DNA of 64,000 nucleotides from contig NZ_JACOPQ010000002.1 of assembly GCF_014287675.1 (NCBI RefSeq), forward strand, positions 310,001 through 374,000, read 5' to 3'. The notes beneath the pieces were generated by a model, which was given only the letters and a program-made list of their open reading frames with translations, made no database searches and was not told where the DNA came from. Positions within the stretch are counted from its first letter, which is position 1. Each line of letters begins with the position of its first letter. Made by a program: the position numbers and the translations under genes. Source of the stretch: Lawsonibacter faecis (lineage in GTDB: Bacteria; Bacillota; Clostridia; Oscillospirales; Oscillospiraceae). This document shows, in pieces, positions 15,710-22,600 of this stretch.

Positions 15710-16753
15710 TCACGGATAAATATGCGTGACCGTACCGCTGCGCACAACCAGGACCTCTTCCAGCTCAAATAAAATGTAATCGTTCAGCTGCCGGACCAAC
15801 TGCTCCAGGTCCCCATCCCAGTCGTCCAGACTCAAAACAATCCGCCTTGTCTGCCCCCTTGATAGCTTTTTTTGAATCCCTATCCAGATGCCCCTCGCAC
15901 TCTGCCCTGCCTGCGGTGAATAGCAGTCAAAAATCCTGCCCTCGATGCGGTAATCCGGCTTTTTAGCGCCCCCGGTCTCCGGCTGCTGCTCTACTGCATA
16001 TCCCCACTGTGCCAGCGTCCGGGCGGCCTCATTTTCCCTGGTGATGGAGCGTCTCGTCGATTCATTCATTTTGCGATAAAGCTGAGACGGCCTTCCCCCC
16101 GGAGCTGCATCGGGGTCGTAGACCCCACTGGGGGAGATTGGCTGATAGTCTGTTTCAATAAGACCACTATCCCCAATATCAAAGCCGTCCGCAGCATCCG
16201 TTTCATCGTTCCCAGGCCCCCTTACGCTGGACTCCTCGTCTCTCCAGCCCTCCTCCAGGGCCCGCCGCTCCCCGGCGTCCAGGGCCGCGCCCTCCCCGCC
16301 GGGCGGGGTCCTTCCGCCCTCCGCATACGCGCCCCGCACGCCCTCCATGACGGCGTCCAGCTCGGCGATATAGCCGTCAAAGTCGGTGAAAACGCCTCCG
16401 AACTCCGCCCGCGCGTGCTCCGGGTCCGCCTTGTAATAGCCCCAAACCAGGGCATTCATTTCGTCATATGCTGTCTTAATTTCTGCCGGGCTCAGGTCAA
16501 AAAAGCTTTTGCCTCTAAATCGACTGTTTAAAATAGCATCCATAACTTTTTTTGCAGTTTTATCTCGGTAGTTGATTCTGCCTCCGACGTCATCCAAAAG
16601 TGCCTGATATTCCGAACTCCCCCGTTGTTTGACGGCGTGTACCACCTCATGGTGTCCTACCACATCCGCCAATGCATCCGGGATCGAATCAGAGAGATAG
16701 ATCACGCCATCGCTTGTAACGGCCCACGCTCCTGGAAATTTTTCTTTCAGCAC
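15710..16753 (-). CDS. orphan cassette: zincin plus CdiA-CT-like tRNase domain
   Basis: 347 residues from a GTG that lies inside the zincin domain. The frame is open to 17020 but offers no better start and no ribosome binding site, so this looks like an orphan cassette. Residues 1-137 are a zincin-like metallopeptidase module (HEVVH at 35-39; DEMNALVWGYYKAD later). Residues 139-178 are the repeated Gly-rich tail shared by all cassettes. Residues 225-347 match the CdiA C-terminal tRNase fold (ENEAARTLAQWGY...KKPDYRIEG...QKKLSRGQTRRIVLSLDD). A putative immunity gene follows. Confidence 0.6.
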   Translation of the reverse strand: MLKEKFPGAWAVTSDGVIYLSDSIPDALADVVGHHEVVHAVKQRGSSEYQALLDDVGGRINYRDKTAKKVMDAILNSRFRGKSFFDLSPAEIKTAYDEMNALVWGYYKADPEHARAEFGGVFTDFDGYIAELDAVMEGVRGAYAEGGRTPPGGEGAALDAGERRALEEGWRDEESSVRGPGNDETDAADGFDIGDSGLIETDYQPISPSGVYDPDAAPGGRPSQLYRKMNESTRRSITRENEAARTLAQWGYAVEQQPETGGAKKPDYRIEGRIFDCYSPQAGQSARGIWIGIQKKLSRGQTRRIVLSLDDWDGDLEQLVRQLNDYILFELEEVLVVRSGTVTHIYP

Positions 16754-16824
16754 CGCGCCGTCAACCGTGTAAACATCCGATATGTAGCCTTTGGCCTGCT
16801 CTCCTGCCCGTACAGACGCCTGAT

Positions 16825-17001
16825 TCAGCGGTCGCTCGACGATGTGTCCTTTTGACCAATCGGCGACGGGTCTTTTTTCGCGGCTTCCTCCATCAGCTTT
16901 TCCAGATGCAAGCTCTCCTCCGGGGACAGCTCCCTGGACTTCACCCCGTACATCATCTCCAAAAGCTGGTCCAGCGACAGCGGTTCTCTCTGCTCTCCCA
17001 T
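16825..17001 (-). CDS. small MYGVK-motif protein 6
   Basis: 58 residues beginning MGEQREPLSLDQLLEMMYGV, ten bases after GAGGGGGGG. It is clearly homologous to the 58-residue protein at 18701-18877: both share PLS, MYGVK, REL(S/T)PEE and PIGQKDTSSS in register. It is predicted helical and charged. The gene starts 19 nt after the stop of small protein 5 and overlaps, in another frame, the start of the zincin of the orphan tRNase cassette. Function unknown; a cassette-specific antitoxin or assembly partner is possible. Confidence 0.6.
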   Translation of the reverse strand: MGEQREPLSLDQLLEMMYGVKSRELSPEESLHLEKLMEEAAKKDPSPIGQKDTSSSDR

Positions 17002-17020
17002 GTTCAATACCCCCCCTCTT

Positions 17021-17218
17021 CTACGTGTCCTTCGGCCCAGGCTGGGAGTCTCGCTCCAGCACCTCCACCTCGTCCCGGTGCTTCCTGTATTCCTCCATTC
17101 TCCGAACCACCGCCTCACGGTATTCCGGCGTCAGTGGCTTCGGGTCCTCGATTTTCACCCCGTACATCCGCTCCAGGAACTCCTTGTAGCCCGGTAAGGG
17201 CCTCTTCTCCTCTTCCAT
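17021..17218 (-). CDS. small MYGVK-motif protein 5
   Basis: 65 residues with AAAGGAGG nine bases upstream of the ATG. It is nearly identical to small protein 1 at 21850-22047 (KIED versus KIEE). The core is EFLERMYGVKI...LTPEYREAVVRRMEEYRK, ending in GPKDT. It overlaps the end of the zincin-pair frame out of register. In its other frame a CGA-to-TGA change relative to the copy at about 21945 has closed the long frame, while this small frame stays intact. Confidence 0.6.
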   Translation of the reverse strand: MEEEKRPLPGYKEFLERMYGVKIEDPKPLTPEYREAVVRRMEEYRKHRDEVEVLERDSQPGPKDT

Positions 17219-18914
17219 ATCCGCCCGCCTCCTTTGCTCCATTGTAGGGCCCGGCGGCCCTCACGCCGGGCTCCTCGTCTCTCCAGCCCTCCTCCAGGGC
17301 CCGCCGCTCCCCGGCGTCCAGAGCCGCGCCCTCCCCGCCGGGCGGGGTCCTTCCGCCCTCGGCATACGCGCCCCGCGCCCCCTCCATGATGGCGTCCAGC
17401 TCGGCGATATAGCCGTCAAAATCGGTGAAAACGCCCCCAAACTCCGCCCGCGCGTGCTCCGGGTCGGCCTTGAAGTGTCCCCAGACCAGGGCGTTGAGCT
17501 CGTCGAAGACCGTATCTACTTCGCTGGGAGAGAGGTCGAAAAAGCCTCTCTCACCAAACCGGCTTTTTCGTACGGTGTGCAAAACAAAGTCAAGGGAGGG
17601 ACTTTGGAAATTCAACCTTCCGCCCACAGCTCCCAGGAATGCCTTATACTCCACGCTCCCTCGCTGCTTGACTGCGTGTACCACCTCATGGTAAGAAACA
17701 GTATCAACCATATCTGCCTCTATTGCGTCGGACAGGCAGATCGTCCCGTTACTGGTCATAGCAAGCGCGCCGGGATTTAGCTGTTTCAGGGCACTGTCCT
17801 CCACCACGATGGTGTCGGGGATATAAGCGCCCGCCAGCTCTGTGCCGCGGACCGCCGCAGGATTCCGGGGGTTCTCAACTACGTGTCCTTCGGCCCATCC
17901 TGGGATACTTTTCGTTCCTCGTGCTGTTTCCGATATTGCTCCAAGAACCGTCTTGCTTCCGCCAGCTCCTCCGGCGTCGGCTCCGGGATTTTCACCCCGT
18001 ACATCCGCTCCAGGAACTCCTTGTAGCCCGGTAAGGGCCTCTTCTCCTCTTCCATAGCTGACCGCCTCCTTTGCTCCACTGTAGGGCCCGGCGGCCCTCA
18101 CGCCGGGCTCCTCGTCTCTCCAGCCCTCCTCCAGGGCCCTCTGCTCCCCGGCGTCCAGGGCCGCGCCCTCCCCGCCGGGCGGGGTCCTTCCGCCCTCGGC
18201 ATACGCGCCCCGCGCCCCCTCCATGATGGCGTCCAGCTCGGCGATATAGCCGTCATAGTCGGTGAATACCTCGGCAAATTTCGCCCTGGCATTTTCGGGG
18301 TCCGCCTTATGAAACCCCCATACCACCGCGCTCAGCTCGTCATAGGCCGTTTTCAATTCCCCGGCACTAAGGTCCAGCAAATCTTTCCCGCCAAATCTGC
18401 TGCGCAAAATAACGCCCAGCACTTCGTCCGCCTTGTCGCTTAGCGGGTTAATGCGCCCTCCGATATCTTCCAGGAAGGCGTGATACTCCGCGCTTCCCCG
18501 CTGCTTGACCGCGTGGACCACCTCATGGTATCCGATTGCATCCGCCAACGGCTCAGGAATCGCATCTGAGAGGTGAATCACCCCGTCGCTTGTGATGGCC
18601 AACGCGCCGGGGGAACGCTTCTTCAGGGCCGCATCCTCAACCGTATATACGTCGGGTATGTAGCTGCTTGCCCGTTCACCCGCCCGTACAGACGCCTGAT
18701 TCAGCGGTTGCTCGACGATGTGTCCTTTTGACCAATCGGCGGCTGGTCTTTTCTCGCTGATTCCTCCACCAGTTTCCTGATATGGGCTTTCTCCTCCGGC
18801 GTCAACTCCCTGGGCTTCACCCCGTACATCGCTTCCATAAACTCCTCGAAGCTCAGCGGCTCCTTCTTCTCTTCCATAACCGACCGCCTCCTTTGCTCCA
18901 TTGTAGGGCCCCAC
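17115..18914 (-). CDS. orphan cassette pair: two zincin domains
   Basis: 599 residues from a GTG without a ribosome binding site. It has two zincin modules, about 60-232 (HEVVH 130-134) and 338-508 (HEVVH 409-413). Each is followed by the repeated tail GARGAYAEGGRTPPGGEG, and they are joined by a Gly/Ala-rich linker that overprints small protein 4. The frame is one base out of register with the preceding cassette because the upstream linker is one base shorter than in the other copies. It ends at a TGA where a paralogous linker has CGA. It is probably not translated by itself. Confidence 0.55.
   Translation of the reverse strand: MGPYNGAKEAVGYGREEGAAELRGVYGSDVRGEAQGVDAGGESPYQETGGGISEKRPAADWSKGHIVEQPLNQASVRAGERASSYIPDVYTVEDAALKKRSPGALAITSDGVIHLSDAIPEPLADAIGYHEVVHAVKQRGSAEYHAFLEDIGGRINPLSDKADEVLGVILRSRFGGKDLLDLSAGELKTAYDELSAVVWGFHKADPENARAKFAEVFTDYDGYIAELDAIMEGARGAYAEGGRTPPGGEGAALDAGEQRALEEGWRDEEPGVRAAGPYSGAKEAVSYGRGEEALTGLQGVPGADVRGENPGADAGGAGGSKTVLGAISETARGTKSIPGWAEGHVVENPRNPAAVRGTELAGAYIPDTIVVEDSALKQLNPGALAMTSNGTICLSDAIEADMVDTVSYHEVVHAVKQRGSVEYKAFLGAVGGRLNFQSPSLDFVLHTVRKSRFGERGFFDLSPSEVDTVFDELNALVWGHFKADPEHARAEFGGVFTDFDGYIAELDAIMEGARGAYAEGGRTPPGGEGAALDAGERRALEEGWRDEEPGVRAAGPYNGAKEAGGYGRGEEALTGLQGVPGADVRGENRGPEATDAGIP
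17879..18055 (-). CDS. small MYGVK-motif protein 4
   Basis: 58 residues starting MEEEKRPLPGYKEFLERMYG behind AAAGGAGG, in the +1 frame relative to the zincin-pair gene that contains it. The C-terminal half (PEPTPEELAEARRFLEQYRK) is helical and differs from the other copies mainly by conservative changes. The same DNA read in the long frame is a Gly/Ala linker. Function unknown. Confidence 0.6.
   Translation of the reverse strand: MEEEKRPLPGYKEFLERMYGVKIPEPTPEELAEARRFLEQYRKQHEERKVSQDGPKDT
18701..18877 (-). CDS. small MYGVK-motif protein 3
   Basis: 58 residues, MEEKKEPLSFEEFMEAMYGV onwards, with AAAGGAGG upstream of ATG 18877. It is the closest relative of small protein 6. It is the only copy in frame with the preceding nuclease-like cassette, so it could be made both as a separate protein and as a C-terminal extension. 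It overlaps the first codons of the following zincin domain in another frame. Confidence 0.6.
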   Translation of the reverse strand: MEEKKEPLSFEEFMEAMYGVKPRELTPEEKAHIRKLVEESARKDQPPIGQKDTSSSNR

Positions 18915-19621
18915 GCCCCCGCGTCAAGCCCGCTCCCCGGCAGGAATACCGCGCCGACCATCCGGGCATCCTTCCCCTTGACACCCTGCCCCTCCTGGGG
19001 TATGATGGTGTCAGAAGAAAGCTCGGGCTCCGTCGTCTTGGACGTAGAGGTGTGGGTCTCCTCGGAGATATTCACCCCGGAGGAGGAGCTTTCTTTTTCT
19101 TTTACATAGAGCGTTCTGCCCTCAAAAGTCCCCCTCCCGGAATTGTCAAACTGGATGTACACGGCGGTTCCGTCAGGAAGCATCTTTTCATAAATTACGC
19201 CCTGCCGGTATGGAGAGCTCTTCTCTATGTTCCCAGGGCGTACCACATCGGGGTGCGCCACCACATCGGGAAGCGCATCAATAATCGCAGCCGTGAGCGG
19301 AGCGTTTCCCTTCCTGATTTCACCCTCCGCGTCTCCATGGGTGTCCATAATATGCTTCACGCCATCGTTTGTCACAATGAAGTCCCGCGCCCCGATCTCA
19401 TACCCGAGAATGTCTCCAACCTTTGCCGCAGTCTCCCCATCCATTTTTCCGAGGTACAGCTTTTCCAGCTTCGCATCCGGCTTTCCTTTTCTCCCGGAAC
19501 GCCATTTGTCAAAGAATGCCGATACGCTGGAGTCGATCCCCGCGATGATATTTCGGAAGGTCTTACCCTCATATCGTATCGCATCGGCCTCCATCGGCGT
19601 ATACCCCACCGCCTCCCCCAT
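18701..19621 (-). CDS. orphan cassette: PBECR-like nuclease domain running into small protein 3
   Basis: 306 residues, in frame with the large polyvalent gene and separated from it by one TAA (19634-19636), where the paralogous junction has CAA. The ATG has no ribosome binding site. Residues about 80-180 (DFIVTNDGVKHIMDTHGD...YRQGVIYEKMLPDGTAVYIQFD) resemble the phage Barnase/EndoU/ColicinE5-D/RelE-like nuclease group. The shared linker GKDARMVGAVFLPGSGLDAG is followed by a one-base deletion that moves translation into the small-protein frame, so the last 58 residues equal small protein 3. That small gene (18701-18877) also has its own AAAGGAGG and ATG. Confidence 0.55.
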   Translation of the reverse strand: MGEAVGYTPMEADAIRYEGKTFRNIIAGIDSSVSAFFDKWRSGRKGKPDAKLEKLYLGKMDGETAAKVGDILGYEIGARDFIVTNDGVKHIMDTHGDAEGEIRKGNAPLTAAIIDALPDVVAHPDVVRPGNIEKSSPYRQGVIYEKMLPDGTAVYIQFDNSGRGTFEGRTLYVKEKESSSSGVNISEETHTSTSKTTEPELSSDTIIPQEGQGVKGKDARMVGAVFLPGSGLDAGAWGPTMEQRRRSVMEEKKEPLSFEEFMEAMYGVKPRELTPEEKAHIRKLVEESARKDQPPIGQKDTSSSNR

Positions 19622-19633
19622 GGAGGCGGTTTT

Positions 19634-22600
19634 TTACCGCCCGGCGGCCCTCACGCCGGGCTCCTCGTCTCTCCAGCCCTCCTCCAGGGCCCTCTGCTCC
19701 CCGGCGTCCAGGGCCGCGCCCTCCCCGCCGGGCGGGGTCCTTCCGCCCTCGGCATACGCGCCCCGCGCCCCCTCCATGATGGCGTCCAGCTCGGCGATAT
19801 AGCCGTCATAGTCGGTGAAAACGCCTCCGAACTCCACCCGCGCGTGCTCCGGGTCCGCCTTGTAATAGCCCCATACCACCGCGTTCACTTCATCAAATAC
19901 CTTATCCAGCTCTACGTCTTTCAGTTCCATGAAGACTTTCCCGGGGAAGCGACTATCCACGATTGCCTTTAAAAACTCTTCTTCCAAGTTTGTATTTTTG
20001 TAGTTGAGCAGTTCCCCGGTCTTGTCTACGAACGCACGATATTCAACGCTTCCACGCTGCTTGACAGCGTGCACAACCTCGTGATAACCGATTGGGTCCG
20101 CCAGTTCATCAGGAATGGCGTCAGAGAGCAAAACAGTCCCATCGCTGGTCAGCGCCCACGCGCCCTCGTGCCGAGCCTTCAAAACAGCATCCGGCACAAC
20201 AGCGATGTCAGGCACGTAGCCCTTAGCAATCTCCTGCGCCCGGACTGAGCCGGGATTTGTCACATTCTCGACTACGTGTCCTTCGGCCCAGCTTGGGAGT
20301 CTTTTTGCTTCTGTTTGCTCTGCCTGTAAAGCTCCAATCGCTGCTGTATCTGCTTTCGCTCCTCCGGCGTCGGGTCCGAAATTTCCACCCCGTACATCCG
20401 CTCCAGGAACTCCTTGTAGCCCGGTAAGGGCCTCTTCTCCTCTTCCATAGCCGACCGCCTCCTTTGCTCCATTGTATGGCCCCGCGGCCCCCGCGTCAAG
20501 CCCGCTCCCCGGCAGGAATACCGCGCCGACCATCCGGGCATCCTTCCCCTTGACACCCGGCCCCGCCCGGGGTATAGTGTCCATAGGAGACGGTGATGCC
20601 TCACCGCGGAATGCCTGACGTTCCGCTGCCGGGGTGTTGCCGTCTCCCTTTTTCGGCGTAAGCGTAATGGTCTCCGGCGAGAAGTAGTAGAGCACGTTCT
20701 CCGTCGGACCAGCCTTTTCCTGCTGGACCAGGCGCACCCGCATATCCACAAGCGTGGGCGTGCCGTCGATGTAGACCGTGGTCATCAAATGGTCGATGCC
20801 GTTGATCTGCGGCCTGCCCTTTCGGTCCCCCTCGCTCTTAAAATACACGCCGTTGTTCGCAATGCGCTCCAGATGTTCCATGATGGCGGCGGACTCAATC
20901 GGGACTGGTCCGCCGTCCGCGACGCTGAACATCTTGTTCAGCGTCGCCTTGGTGATTTTCAAGACGTACTCCTCGCCGTTGCGGAAAACGTTGCTCGCGG
21001 GAATGAACGCCGCGCTGTGTCTATCGAGCCCGAGCCGTTCTCTCGCCCTCTCTATGACCGTGTCGCGGATATGCCCGCCGTCCTGGGGAAGGGTCCCGCC
21101 ATTGAGCTGCGCCACCTCGTCAAGCGAGAGGTTGATAACCGGCACCGTCGGCAGTTCCACGTTCTGCGGCCGCTCCGCCCGATATTCCGCCGCCTCCCCC
21201 GTGGAGGCGGCTTTTTGCCGCCCGGCGGCCCTCACGCCGGGCTCCTCGTCTCTCCAGCCCTCCTCCAGGGCCCGCCGCTCCCCGGCGTCCAGAGCCGCGC
21301 CCTCCCCGCCGGGCGGGGTCCTTCCGCCCTCGGCATACGCGCCCCGCGCCCCCTCCATGATGGCGTCCAGCTCGGCGATATAGCCGTCATAGTCGGTGAA
21401 AACGCCTCCGAACTCCGCCCGCGCGTGCTCCGGGTCCGCCTTGTAGTAGCCCCAAACCAGGGCATTCAGTTCATCGTAGACGGTTTTCAGCTCAACGTCG
21501 TTAAGTTCCAACAGGTCTTTCCCGGCAAATCGGCTCTTTACCACTGTATCCAAAACGAACACCGCCTGATCTGCGGAGAAATTGACTCTATCATCCAGCC
21601 GGCTCAAAAATGCGCGATAAACTTCACTGCCTCTTTGCCGTACCGCATGAACGACTTCATGGTAGCCGACGGGCTCCGCCAGCTCGGGCGGTATTTTGTC
21701 GGAGAGAAGAACCGTTCCTCCGCTGGTCAATGCCCATGCGCCCTCGTGTTGTCCCTTCAGTGCAGTGTCCGATACGACAACAACACCATCAATGAAGCTG
21801 CGGGCGGCCTCTTGTGCTCGAACGGTGCCGGGGTTAGAGGCTTTCTCGACTACGTGTCCTTCGGCCCAGGCTGGGAGTCTCGCTCCAGCACCTCCACCTC
21901 GTCCCGGTGCTTCCTGTATTCCTCCATTCTCCGAACCACCGCCTCGCGGTATTCCGGCGTCAGTGGCTTCGGCTCCTCGATTTTCACCCCATACATCCGC
22001 TCCAGGAACTCCTTGTAGCCCGGTAAGGGCCTCTTCTCCTCTTCCATAGCTGACCGCCTCCTTTGCTCCATTGTAGGGCCCCATGTCCCCCGCGTCAAGC
22101 CCGCTCCCCGGCAGGAATACCGCGCCAACCATCCGGGCATCCTTCCCCTTGACACCCGGCCCGTCTTGGGTTATAGTGGGGTCAGAAGATGGCGCAGTAT
22201 CCGTGCTACGAACGCTGGTCGCGTGACGGCCAGCCGTGGATGCTGCGCCATCGTTCTTTTTTGTCACTTCTATGGTCTCTGGGGTGAAGTGATACAGCCG
22301 ATTTCCTCCGCCGGCTTTTTCATCCTCCACACGAACACGCATATCAACCAGATATGGAACTCCGTCGATATATACCGTGGTCATGAGATGGTCATACCCG
22401 GCAATCTGCGCCCGCCCGCGCCGGTCTCCTTCGCTACTGAAATACACGCCGTTTTGGGCAATGCGCTCTAATTGGCTTAGAACTGCGATGCTTTCCAACG
22501 GAACCACCCGCTCTGGATAGCTGCTGGCGGATAGCATTTTATTTAGTGAGGATTTCGTTATTTTAATTACATAAGCGTCCCCATTTCTGGTCACATTGCT

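Larger units (their letters stand above)
16220..21361 (-). repeat. five copies of the cassette-tail repeat
   Basis: A DNA repeat of about 130-150 bp encodes GARGAYAEGGRTPPGGEG and the following ALEEGWRDEEPGVRAAG. It occurs at about 16220-16339, 17250-17381, 18087-18227, 19640-19774 and 21221-21361, and is nearly identical at DNA level, far more than the domains it joins. A second shared block (GKDARMVGAVFLPGSGLDAG plus the start of the small genes) occurs at about 18840-18996, 20402-20557 and 22000-22156. A third (QKAASTGEAAEYRAERPQNV) occurs at about 21130-21220 and 22740-22820. Confidence 0.85.
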
